From contig CAYQMG010000005.1 in assembly GCA_964418585.1 (NCBI GenBank), positions 71,176-135,175 of the forward strand: a stretch of 64,000 nt of DNA. Reading direction: 5' to 3'. This document shows positions 8,458-15,961 of the stretch, piece by piece. This stretch comes from JAJRTE01 sp964418585. Lineage in GTDB: Bacteria > Myxococcota_A > UBA796 > JAJRTE01. The notes under the pieces were generated by a model. It was given only the letters and a program-made list of their open reading frames with translations, ran no database searches and was not told the origin of the DNA. Every line of letters begins with the position of its first letter. The first letter of the stretch is position 1. A program made the translations under genes and the position numbers.

Positions 8458-9195
8458 ATGGGACAGTTACCGCAACAGTGCAGGAGCGTGAAGCAGGGCC
8501 GGGCCGGTACAGGTCGCGGCGACGAGTGCGCGGGCGGACGACGCTGCGCCGGGCAATCCAGGGCCCGGGGAGTCGGTCTAGTCTTCTTGGCCGCACTCAT
8601 GCTCTCCTGTGGCGGGGAAGCCATCGATACAACCGGAAAAACCATCGATGTGGTCAACTATTTCCCCCTCGAGTTGGGACGGCGGTGGATCTACTTCGAC
8701 CCGGAGGGTCGGTTCCTGACCCTGGCGTTCACGGACACCACCACCGTGGTCGGGTTCGACGCGCTCGTCCTCACCTACACCTTCACCCGGGACCCCGACG
8801 CCGAGGTGGCGCCGAGCTTCGAAGCCTATTTCGGCCTGGACCCCGATCAAGGCGTGATGTTCTACGGCTACAAGGACTACGAACTCGGGGAGTCGGCCAG
8901 TTACTCGCCCGGGGTGCCCTTTGCCGGCAACGAAATGGTCATCGGTGAGTCCATTACCACCTCGACCGCGGAGTCGGGGCAACTCGTCAAGTACGTGACC
9001 ACGCTCGTCGCTCATGGTATCGTGGAAACCTATTTCGGCACCTTCCCGGACGCCGTGGACGTCACCATGGGTCCGGAGAATGGAGAACAGCCCAAACATT
9101 TCCTGGCCCGCGACATCGGGATGGTCAAGTTCGACTGGAAAGGCGTCAGGTACCAGCTCTATGACTATGACGCCAGTGGCGGAAGCGGCGAGTGA
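8458..9195 (+). CDS. Predicted lipoprotein of unknown function
   Basis: A 245-residue protein with a lipobox (LMLSC, cysteine at about residue 51) after an unusually long basic leader. An alternative GTG at 8488 would shorten that leader. The mature part is acidic and beta-rich with repeated aromatic strands (LGRRWIYFDPEGRF, VMFYGYKDYELG, RYQLYDYDAS), resembling secreted beta-sandwich proteins. No domain is recognised. It lies 96 bp after the ferredoxin and 71 bp before the next membrane protein on the same strand. Confidence 0.65.
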   Translation: MGQLPQQCRSVKQGRAGTGRGDECAGGRRCAGQSRARGVGLVFLAALMLSCGGEAIDTTGKTIDVVNYFPLELGRRWIYFDPEGRFLTLAFTDTTTVVGFDALVLTYTFTRDPDAEVAPSFEAYFGLDPDQGVMFYGYKDYELGESASYSPGVPFAGNEMVIGESITTSTAESGQLVKYVTTLVAHGIVETYFGTFPDAVDVTMGPENGEQPKHFLARDIGMVKFDWKGVRYQLYDYDASGGSGE

Positions 9196-9266
9196 ACCGT
9201 CCCCAGTCCGCCCAGGGACCATGGCGGCACGGCGCACGCGCGCACCCGACCAGAGGAGGACTTTCG

Positions 9267-9932
9267 ATGACTCGAGCCAACCGTTCCGAAACCACCCTGG
9301 AGGACGACCGCTTCGTTCCTCCGCCCCGCTCCCCTCTCAAACCCATTCTCGCTGCGGTCATTGCCTTCGCCCTCGCCGCGATCTACGTCCTCTTCCTCCA
9401 CGAGGAAAAACCCATGCCCGACCCGGTCCCCGAATTACTCAAACAGGAAGGACCGCCCGCCATCCACCTCAAACCCTCCCTCGTCGTCCCGGGCCCCATG
9501 CAAAACCCCCATCCCGCCAAGGACGGCGGCACCGCTCGGCCCGATGAGGCCATCATCTTCCGCGTGGATATCCGCGGAAACGGCTACGTGATGATCGCCC
9601 TCGAGGCCGATGACGGCAGACTCTCTCGCGTCTGGGGCGGTCGCCCGGACGACACCCCCAGAACCGGCTCCCAGTTGCTCTATGACATGGACACCGGCAA
9701 GGTCCTCGCCGTCGACCTCAAACCTCACCGAGGCTCCACCCTCACCTTCGTCGCTGCGCTCTCCTCCGTACCGTGGGACCCCTTCCCCAGGTCCGGTATC
9801 CCTCAATCCCCAAGAACCTTCCCAGGCTCCAACGCCAACCCTTCCTCCCCAAGGCCCAACCTGCTGGCATGGGACAGATTCACCCTCACCGTGGCAGAAG
9901 AGATCCCCACGCCACAACCCATCGAGAAATAA
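9267..9932 (+). CDS. Membrane-anchored protein with DUF4384-like domain
   Basis: A 221-residue protein with a cytoplasmic N-terminus of about 30 residues, one transmembrane helix (ILAAVIAFALAAIYVLFL), and a periplasmic Pro-rich region with a beta domain at about residues 90-165 (IIFRVDIRGNGYVMIALEAD). That strand pattern resembles the DUF4384 fold found near transmembrane regulators; this match is by eye only. The ATG at 9267 is chosen for its GAGGAGG site 8 nt upstream. Topology resembles an anti-sigma factor, but no sigma gene adjoins it. Confidence 0.6.
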   Translation: MTRANRSETTLEDDRFVPPPRSPLKPILAAVIAFALAAIYVLFLHEEKPMPDPVPELLKQEGPPAIHLKPSLVVPGPMQNPHPAKDGGTARPDEAIIFRVDIRGNGYVMIALEADDGRLSRVWGGRPDDTPRTGSQLLYDMDTGKVLAVDLKPHRGSTLTFVAALSSVPWDPFPRSGIPQSPRTFPGSNANPSSPRPNLLAWDRFTLTVAEEIPTPQPIEK

Positions 9933-9946
9933 CAACTGTTCGGAAA

Positions 9947-10183
9947 CTACATCTTGCAGTTGCGCAAACACTCCTTGCGGAACTTGCGCGCATTCTTTAT
10001 ACAGTCCGCGTACCAGTCCTTGCGGCTTGGGTTCTTGGCAAGCCCTTCCGCACAGTACTTCACCGTTGCCTGGTACTGCCGGTTACAGTTGACGACACAC
10101 TTGTTTCCTCCCAGGACGGAAGGTGAGAACAGGGGGGTGCAGAAGAGCAAAGCCGCAACGATGGTGGCGCGCCGAACGGTCAT
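9947..10183 (-). CDS. Small secreted peptide with mirror-symmetric cysteines
   Basis: A 78-residue protein with a basic N-terminus and hydrophobic signal segment (residues 5-25). The mature part has six cysteines at 29, 33, 44, 61, 72 and 76. Their spacing is C-x3-C-x10-C-x16-C-x10-C-x3-C, an exact mirror. That fits two antiparallel helices joined by three disulfides (29-76, 33-72, 44-61), like twin-CxnC helical hairpins. The mature part is very basic. It is transcribed against the upstream gene, ending 14 bp from that stop. Function unknown; I do not recognise a family. Confidence 0.6.
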   Translation of the reverse strand: MTVRRATIVAALLFCTPLFSPSVLGGNKCVVNCNRQYQATVKYCAEGLAKNPSRKDWYADCIKNARKFRKECLRNCKM

Positions 10184-10223
10184 GAAAACGCTCCTGCGTC
10201 TGGCGGTCGCTGGCTGGAGGACG

Positions 10224-10271
10224 GTTCAACAACGTAGTGTAACACAGTTGCCTGGAATTGGCGTGTTGAAC
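10224..10271. promoter_or_regulatory. Inverted repeat upstream of the Cys-rich peptide
   Basis: GTTCAACA (10224-10231) and TGTTGAAC (10264-10271) form an 8-bp inverted repeat with a 32-nt centre that itself contains GTGTAACAC. It lies between the divergent small peptide and DNA methyltransferase genes and may be an operator; unproven. Confidence 0.2.
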
Positions 10272-10344
10272 GGCTGAGATGTCGCGTTCGAACGGTGTTT
10301 CGGGACCTTTGGGGACGCTCGGGTCGGTGCATGAGGAGACATTC

Positions 10345-11646
10345 ATGAGGTCGCAAGGGACATCCGGGCGGAGACCGGGCAGGGGTGACGAGGGGCGGGA
10401 GGGAAAGCGAGGCGGCCGAGGGTCGAGCAGCGTGCCGGCGAGGTCGCGGCGCACAACTCTGGCCGGACTTGGGGGCGAAATCCAGACTCGAGGTCCGCTC
10501 GGCGACTGGGTGGGGGAGATTTTGGAGGGGCTCGAGAACGAACGGGCCGATACGCTCACCCATGGGTTCCACGCCTATCCCGCACGGATGCATCCGGTGG
10601 TTCCTCGCCGTATCCTGTCGCGCCTCGGTGCCCGGGGCATGGTGGTGCTTGACCCATTCGTTGGTGGGGGCACGGTGGTGGTCGAGGCGATGGTGGCCGG
10701 ATGTCGGGCTGTGGGGTCAGATATCAACCCGGTGGCCATTCGGGTGGCCGGGGCGCGGAGTACGGTGCGCTCCAGGGTGTGGGTGGACCGGTTCGTGACC
10801 CGGGCGAGGGAGATCAGCGAGGCAGCCTACCTGGAGGCGCGCCGGAAGCGTTCGAGGCCGTGGACGCCGGTGGCGCGTCGACACCGGACATGGTTTGCGC
10901 CGCACGTGTTGCAGGAGTTGATGGCCCTGGAGGTCAGGATTCGGAGCATTCCATTGGCGGAAGAGCGTGCTCTGGCGTTCATGGTGCTTTCATCGCTGCT
11001 GGTCAAGGTTTCGCAGAAGCGGGCGGAGACGGTGGAGGAGCGTGCGATGAAGCGTGTGGGGCGAGGCACGACGGCGCGGCTGTTTGGTCGGAAGGCTGTG
11101 GAGCTTGGGGAACGGCTGCGAGCGCTGGCGGCGGTCGTTCCCGAGGAGGTGACCTCGCCGATTCTGTGTCTGGCGGACGCCCGGTCGCTGCCGTTGCCGG
11201 AAGGGGTGGTGGACCTGGTGATCACGTCTCCGCCGTATGCGGGGACCTATGACTACGCACGGGTTCAGGCGTTGCGTCTGGCCTGGTTGGGGGAGCCGGT
11301 CGGATTGGCGAGGCGGTACGAAATTGGGACTCGAGGCGGTGGTCGGCGTGGGCAAGGTTTTACCCGGGACCAGGCACGGGTGGTGCACGAACTGCGTCGG
11401 ATCCTGAGACCAGGAGGCCGGGCGTTCGTCCTGGTTGGAGACGGCGTACTGGGAGGCAAGCCATACCGGGCGGACGCGGCGCTGGAGCGGGCGGCTCGAG
11501 CAGCGGGCCTGGGGGTGGAGGGCGTGGCCAGTCAGCCTCGTCCCCATGTGAACCGGGCCGTGGCAGAGGCGTACGGGGGGGAAACGCGGTACGAACACCT
11601 GATCGTGCTGGTGCAAGAGGCTCGATCGGGCGGGGTGAGCAGATGA
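10345..11646 (+). CDS. DNA adenine-N6/cytosine-N4 methyltransferase
   Basis: A 433-residue amino-methyltransferase. The SAM-binding motif I, DPFVGGGT, is at about residues 102-109, preceded by HGFHAYPARMHP. The catalytic motif TSPPY is at 294-298. Roughly 185 residues lie between them, enough for a target-recognition segment. S/T-PPY favours N4-cytosine, but N6-adenine cannot be excluded. The ATG at 10345 is preferred over 10279 for its GAGGAGA site. No restriction endonuclease gene is adjacent, so it looks like an orphan or regulatory methylase. Its stop overlaps the start of the next gene (ATGA), implying translational coupling to a nucleotide pyrophosphohydrolase. Confidence 0.85.
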   Translation: MRSQGTSGRRPGRGDEGREGKRGGRGSSSVPARSRRTTLAGLGGEIQTRGPLGDWVGEILEGLENERADTLTHGFHAYPARMHPVVPRRILSRLGARGMVVLDPFVGGGTVVVEAMVAGCRAVGSDINPVAIRVAGARSTVRSRVWVDRFVTRAREISEAAYLEARRKRSRPWTPVARRHRTWFAPHVLQELMALEVRIRSIPLAEERALAFMVLSSLLVKVSQKRAETVEERAMKRVGRGTTARLFGRKAVELGERLRALAAVVPEEVTSPILCLADARSLPLPEGVVDLVITSPPYAGTYDYARVQALRLAWLGEPVGLARRYEIGTRGGGRRGQGFTRDQARVVHELRRILRPGGRAFVLVGDGVLGGKPYRADAALERAARAAGLGVEGVASQPRPHVNRAVAEAYGGETRYEHLIVLVQEARSGGVSR

Positions 11647-12077
11647 AACTTGAGTCCGGGGACGGTGGGTTGTCATCGAAGGAAGCGGAAGCACGCCCGG
11701 GGATTGGCCGCTGGGATGATGGCAGGACGGTGGTGGCCGAGATGAAGGAGGCCGTACGGGCTTTCACTGCGGAACGGGACTGGGATCGATTTCACACGGC
11801 GAAGAACCTGGCCATTGCGCTTTCCGTGGAAGCGGGCGAATTGCTACAACTGTTTCTGTGGGTGGACGACCACGTGGAGGGGAGTCGCCCGCCTCCCAGG
11901 CGGGAGGTGTTGGAGGCCGAGATTGCGGATGTGGCCATCTGCCTCCTGCACCTGTGCAATGCAGAAGGCGTCGATCTGGCTCGAGCGGTGGAGCGGAAGT
12001 TGGCCGCCATCGCGGATCGGTACCCGGCGCAGAAGGTACGTGGGTCGGCGTTGAAATACGACGAATATGACGACTAG
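11643..12077 (+). CDS. MazG-like / dCTPase-type nucleotide pyrophosphohydrolase
   Basis: A 144-residue all-alpha NTP pyrophosphohydrolase. The segment ERDWDRFHTAKNLAIALSVE plus AGELLQLFLW matches the dCTP pyrophosphatase (RS21-C6/DCTPP1) branch of the MazG superfamily. It carries the ExxE...ExxD metal motif (VEAGEL, then EAEIADV). The reaction is NTP to NMP plus PPi, removing non-canonical or surplus deoxynucleotides. It overlaps the methyltransferase by 4 bp, so the two proteins are probably made in fixed proportion. A Pro-rich insert (VEGSRPPPRREV) separates the two metal helices. Confidence 0.85.
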   Translation: MKLESGDGGLSSKEAEARPGIGRWDDGRTVVAEMKEAVRAFTAERDWDRFHTAKNLAIALSVEAGELLQLFLWVDDHVEGSRPPPRREVLEAEIADVAICLLHLCNAEGVDLARAVERKLAAIADRYPAQKVRGSALKYDEYDD

Positions 12078-12098
12078 AACCGGGGTTCGAGGGACCTG

Positions 12099-12437
12099 CT
12101 AGTGCGCCCTTTTGTTCCTGCATGCGGCGCATGGGCAGTGTGCCCGGAGATGGGTGAACGAGTAGTAGCCCGTGTCGTGGCCGTCTCTCCAGGTGAAGTG
12201 CAGGGCGTAGTGGCCGGTTTCGTGTACCGACTTTACCTCCACCGCCTCGGGCGGCAAGTCCGGGTCCCTGTCCGGGTCCTCTGTCGATGTGCCGTGACTG
12301 GTGCACACGGCGCAAGGGCAGATTCGTCTGAGGAACTCCAGGTCGTACTCCGACTCGTGACCGTCTTCCCAGAGGATCCGGAGCGGCGCGGTCGGCCCTT
12401 CCAGTTCGATGGCTCGAGGCTGCGTTTCCGGGTGCAT
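12099..12437 (-). CDS. DUF971 (GBBH-like N-terminal) protein
   Basis: A 112-residue free-standing DUF971 domain, the small beta-fold that forms the N-terminus of gamma-butyrobetaine hydroxylase. It shows LRILWEDGHESEYDLEFLR and a closing Cys motif. Two paired-cysteine motifs, CPCAVC and CPCAAC, suggest zinc or iron-sulfur binding. A GGAG lies 8 nt before the ATG. Such stand-alone proteins occur near iron-sulfur assembly genes in other bacteria; none adjoins it here. It is convergent with the pyrophosphohydrolase. Confidence 0.8.
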   Translation of the reverse strand: MHPETQPRAIELEGPTAPLRILWEDGHESEYDLEFLRRICPCAVCTSHGTSTEDPDRDPDLPPEAVEVKSVHETGHYALHFTWRDGHDTGYYSFTHLRAHCPCAACRNKRAH

Positions 12438-12798
12438 GTCTGACTCCGTGATACCCGGGCGGTGTGATGCGTTCCGGGGAACGCCCGTGTCCCGGCGTCT
12501 CGTTGGTGTCTTGGAGAACCGAGCAGGCCAGGCAGCGGGCCGGAGCGGGCTACCCGTCCTGGTCGGCGAGGGACCGTGCTGTTTGATCCCAGTGTAGCGC
12601 GAAACCCGTCCGGCGTCTTCGGCCGAGTCGTTCCGGGTCTGCCAATGTGAGGCGCTTTACACCGTGTCGGGCCGATGATATGTTCAGAAAGCACTTGAGG
12701 AGGTCCATGAGGTGTGGGCGGGACGTGGGCAGCCAGGCCGAAGCGTCCAGGAGTTTGGCGGGAATCAACCTGTGCGGGGGGCGAAGGGGAGCAAGGAC
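12438..12798. other. Divergent intergenic region
   Basis: A 361-bp gap between the DUF971 gene and a lipoprotein gene. It contains one good promoter facing the lipoprotein (12656-12684). Nothing else is convincing: short frames here are GC-rich noise. Confidence 0.5.
12656..12684 (+). promoter_or_regulatory. Sigma-70-like promoter of the small lipoprotein
   Basis: TTTACA (12656-12661), exactly 17 bp, then TATGTT (12679-12684). The predicted start near 12691 leaves a leader of about 108 nt before the ATG at 12799. Confidence 0.45.
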
Positions 12799-13233
12799 AT
12801 GGGGAGGGCTTTTGCAGTCGTTCTGATCTCGTTTTCCTTCGTGGCGGGATGTGGTCCCCGGGCCGCCGATTTCGTGGGCCGGTACCCGGTGGTTGTCGAT
12901 GAGACCATCGATGCATGCGTGCAGGGCACTCCGCGTGCCACGGCGCTCCAGGATGTCACCGAGGTGGTGATCAGCGAGCGGACGGACGAGCATGTGTACG
13001 TGGAGCTGGGTCCGTGCGGGTTCGTGGCCACGGTTGTGGACAAGGGGCGATTCGAGGCGTCGGACGCCGATTGCAGTGTGGAGTACGAGGCGCCCGAGAT
13101 TGTGATCACCTTTTCCGCCGTGGGCGTGCTGGAGGACCGGCAACTGGATCTCACCTTGACCGGAACGTACGAGACCAGCGAGTATGGCGGGTACCCGGTG
13201 GAGTGTGCGTACCTGTTTCATGCATCCGGATGA
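12799..13233 (+). CDS. Small lipoprotein of unknown function
   Basis: A 144-residue protein with a classic lipoprotein signal (MGRAFAVVLISFSFVAGC, lipidated cysteine at residue 18). The mature domain is acidic and beta-rich, with four further cysteines (DACVQG, GPCGFV, ADCSVE, VECAYL) that could form two disulfides. An upstream in-frame start at 12712 is rejected because it would bury the signal peptide. I do not recognise a family. It ends 59 bp from the convergent phosphodiesterase gene. Confidence 0.7.
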   Translation: MGRAFAVVLISFSFVAGCGPRAADFVGRYPVVVDETIDACVQGTPRATALQDVTEVVISERTDEHVYVELGPCGFVATVVDKGRFEASDADCSVEYEAPEIVITFSAVGVLEDRQLDLTLTGTYETSEYGGYPVECAYLFHASG

Positions 13234-13292
13234 CCCCGTCCTGGCAGAGGGTTTTCTTTCCAGGGTGGGGGGCGCTCCACATCGCCTGTTTC

Positions 13293-15017
13293 TCAATCCA
13301 GATAGCCGAGATCTTGAAGCCGGGCCTCCACGGACCGGTCGGAGGAGGTAAGGGGTGTTCCCGCAGCCGGACTCGGTCCCGGGGGACTCCCTTCGCGAAC
13401 CGCGGGAGTGGCACCGGTGCGGGCGTGGCGTTTTTCCAGCACGCGGGGATGTATGATGGGGGTCAGGATTCGGCCGTCCAGATCGGGGGGGATGGGCACG
13501 TCGAGATGATAGAGCCAGGTGGGGAGGAGGTCCCAGAGGAACATGGGCATGGCCACCGGCCCCGGTCGGATGTCGGGACCACGAGCCAGCAGGATACCCT
13601 CGAGCCGATGGGCTCCGGTTTCCCATTCCATGTCGGCGACCACGCATGAATCTTTGAGTCTTCGACCATCTTGCGAGGCGTGTAGGCTTCCGATACGCCA
13701 GGTGGTGCCGGGGTTCACGAAGCGATAGACCAGGTCGGGGGCCTGGTCTGCGTGCTTGCCGGAGAAGCGTTCCTCGCGAAACAGGACCGCTGCGTGGATG
13801 CGGTCGCCGGTCCGGGGGTCGGTCACGGCGGCGAGGCGGTCGCGGATCTCGGCGCGCACCTGGTCGTACCGGGCACGAGGCACGATCCCACGAGGTTCCC
13901 TTCCTTCCAGGTTGATCCGGATACCGAACGGAGTGGGCGCGAACGCGACGGTTCGGCTCCAGTCCACACGGGGTTCCAGGGGCCCGAAGGTGGTTCCGCC
14001 CTGCTCGTGGAGCCACTCGAGCACGGTGTGGGGGGTGCGTGCTGCAGGTGGGCCGGTGTGGGGCCGAAGCTTGTGCTGGTTCGACTGGTCGAGCCTGCGG
14101 AGCAGGGTTCGGAGCATGCGCCGGGCATGGACACTGGCGAGGGGGTCTTTTTTCCGGTGGAGGTAGCCGTGGGCCTGGAGCCAGTCGTTGACGTGGAAGG
14201 CCCGGTGGTGAGGTCCGAATCCGTGGTCACTCACGATGTAGACGTGGGTTTCAGGTGGAACCAGGTTCAGGATGTGTCCGATCTCCTGGTCCAGTACCTG
14301 GAAGTAGGCGATGGCGCCCTGGGCCTGGTCGCTGTCCGGCCGGAGGGGCTCGAGGTATTGCCAGAACGGGTGTTGGATTCGGTCCGGGCCGACAAACACC
14401 GCAATGGCGGCTTGCCAGGGGTGGCGGGAGAGGCAGTGGCGGACGGCGCGTCCGCGCGCCCGTGTCATGGCCACGAGGTCGTCGAAAAAGGCATGGAACC
14501 CCTTGCGGCGGTAGTGACGGGGCACCACGTCCAGCCGGTACCCGAGGCGTTTCAGTCTGGGATAGAGGTCTGGCGGATGGGATCGGACCGTGGCATCCTG
14601 CGGTGTGAGCATCCCGGAGACGCAAAAGGAAGTTTCCGGAGAGGGGGGGTACGTGAGGGGCAAGTTGATGGTTCCGGAGGGAATCCCCTCCCGGTGCAAG
14701 ATTTCCCAGAAGGCCAGGTCCGTGCGCATCCGGGCACTCACCACCTGCCGGCGATAGGAACCAGGGACCGGCGCACTCCAGTCGAGTATCCCATGGTTGT
14801 CCGGACGTTTGCCCGTGGCCAGGGATGTCCATGCCGGGCCGGTCACACAGGGATCGACGGAACTCAAGATGCCGCGGGCGGCCGAGGCGGCGAATGCCTT
14901 GAGCACAGGGAGCAGACCTCGAGCCATGAGCGGGTGGAGCACGGCGAAGGTGGCGCCGTCGAGGCCGATGACCAGGACCCGGGCCTGTCGGTGCCCGCTC
15001 TGTCCGGAGCACGTCAT
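13293..15017 (-). CDS. Type I phosphodiesterase / nucleotide pyrophosphatase family
   Basis: A 574-residue member of the alkaline-phosphatase superfamily. Metal and nucleophile motifs are GLDGATF (first metal aspartate), VTGPAWTSLATG (nucleophilic Thr region), FVGPDRIQHPFW (metal Asp and His) and SDHGFGPHH (Asp, His). The C-terminus ends in a conserved-looking VEARLQDLGYLD tail seen in the family. No signal peptide is evident, so it is probably cytoplasmic. The substrate is unknown. Its start overlaps the stop of the SDR gene by 4 bp (ATGA), placing it last in the TonB operon. Confidence 0.87.
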   Translation of the reverse strand: MTCSGQSGHRQARVLVIGLDGATFAVLHPLMARGLLPVLKAFAASAARGILSSVDPCVTGPAWTSLATGKRPDNHGILDWSAPVPGSYRRQVVSARMRTDLAFWEILHREGIPSGTINLPLTYPPSPETSFCVSGMLTPQDATVRSHPPDLYPRLKRLGYRLDVVPRHYRRKGFHAFFDDLVAMTRARGRAVRHCLSRHPWQAAIAVFVGPDRIQHPFWQYLEPLRPDSDQAQGAIAYFQVLDQEIGHILNLVPPETHVYIVSDHGFGPHHRAFHVNDWLQAHGYLHRKKDPLASVHARRMLRTLLRRLDQSNQHKLRPHTGPPAARTPHTVLEWLHEQGGTTFGPLEPRVDWSRTVAFAPTPFGIRINLEGREPRGIVPRARYDQVRAEIRDRLAAVTDPRTGDRIHAAVLFREERFSGKHADQAPDLVYRFVNPGTTWRIGSLHASQDGRRLKDSCVVADMEWETGAHRLEGILLARGPDIRPGPVAMPMFLWDLLPTWLYHLDVPIPPDLDGRILTPIIHPRVLEKRHARTGATPAVREGSPPGPSPAAGTPLTSSDRSVEARLQDLGYLD

Positions 15018-15943
15018 GGCGTCGTCTGAACCGGGTTCGAGTAGGCCTGCCTGGCCCAGGCGATCGTGCGGTCCAGACCCTCCTCGATGTCGATTCGGTT
15101 CTGGTGCCCCAGATCTCTCGTCGCCCGGGAGAGATCGACCCGCTTGTGCCGGGTCGTGAACGGCTCGCCCGAAGCATAGGTGACCAGTCGGTCGTCCTTG
15201 CCAAGCTTGCCCAGAATTCGCTGGGACAGGTCCGCAATCGCCACCGGTTCGTCCCCACCGATGTTGTACACCGCCCCGGAAGTGAACCGTTCGCAGATAC
15301 GGGCCAGGGTCCGGGCGGCATCATCGATGAACGTGAACGTCCGCGTGTGGTCCTGATAGACGGTGTACGGTTGATCGTGCAGGGCACACCAGATGAATCG
15401 GGCGATCACACCGCGGTTCGGTGCAAAGTGCTCCCCAGGACCGTACACGTTGAACAACCTGGCCACGACCGTTTCCGTTCCATACATTTCCATTGAATTG
15501 CGAATCTGCTGCTCCGCAACCCATTTGGTCATGGCGTAGTCGTTCAGCAGCCGGATGGGCGTCTCGTCCGGCACGGACTCGAGCATGGTGCCTTCGAAAT
15601 CCCCATATATCTCGGAACTTGAGACGAAAATCAGTCGGAACTTGAGGCGCTCTTGCAGCCGGATGAGGTGTTTCGTACCCACCACGTTCGTGGTCCACAG
15701 CGCCTCGTAGTGGGCCTCGCCATTCCATCGGCCCGTCTCGGCCGCCAGGTGGTACACCACCTCAAACCGTTGGCCCTCCAGCAGTTGCTCCAGAGAGCGA
15801 AAGGAGCGGACATCGGCTCGAACGTGCCTCGAGTCCGGGGCTGCCTGGAGGTCCAGGGTCCACGCAGCGTGCCCATCTGCTCGCAGCCTGCGGGTGAGCG
15901 CTCGTCCGATGAATCCCCTCCCGCCTGTCACCAGTACTTTCAT
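15014..15943 (-). CDS. NAD-dependent nucleotide-sugar epimerase/dehydratase (extended SDR)
   Basis: A 309-residue extended short-chain dehydrogenase. The NAD-binding TGGRGFIG is at residues 6-13, followed by an acidic D31 (DLQ) typical of NAD preference. Catalytic residues are the Ser in VSSSEIYG (about 108-110), and Y136 and K140 (YAMTK). Downstream features RLFNVYGPGE and FTFIDDAA fit the GalE/RmlB/UDP-glucuronate decarboxylase group; the exact sugar is unclear. It is 18 bp behind the TonB receptor and coupled to the phosphodiesterase, so sugar-nucleotide chemistry is linked to this operon. Confidence 0.88.
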   Translation of the reverse strand: MKVLVTGGRGFIGRALTRRLRADGHAAWTLDLQAAPDSRHVRADVRSFRSLEQLLEGQRFEVVYHLAAETGRWNGEAHYEALWTTNVVGTKHLIRLQERLKFRLIFVSSSEIYGDFEGTMLESVPDETPIRLLNDYAMTKWVAEQQIRNSMEMYGTETVVARLFNVYGPGEHFAPNRGVIARFIWCALHDQPYTVYQDHTRTFTFIDDAARTLARICERFTSGAVYNIGGDEPVAIADLSQRILGKLGKDDRLVTYASGEPFTTRHKRVDLSRATRDLGHQNRIDIEEGLDRTIAWARQAYSNPVQTTP

Positions 15944-15961
15944 GGCGTCCTTGTGAGTCGT

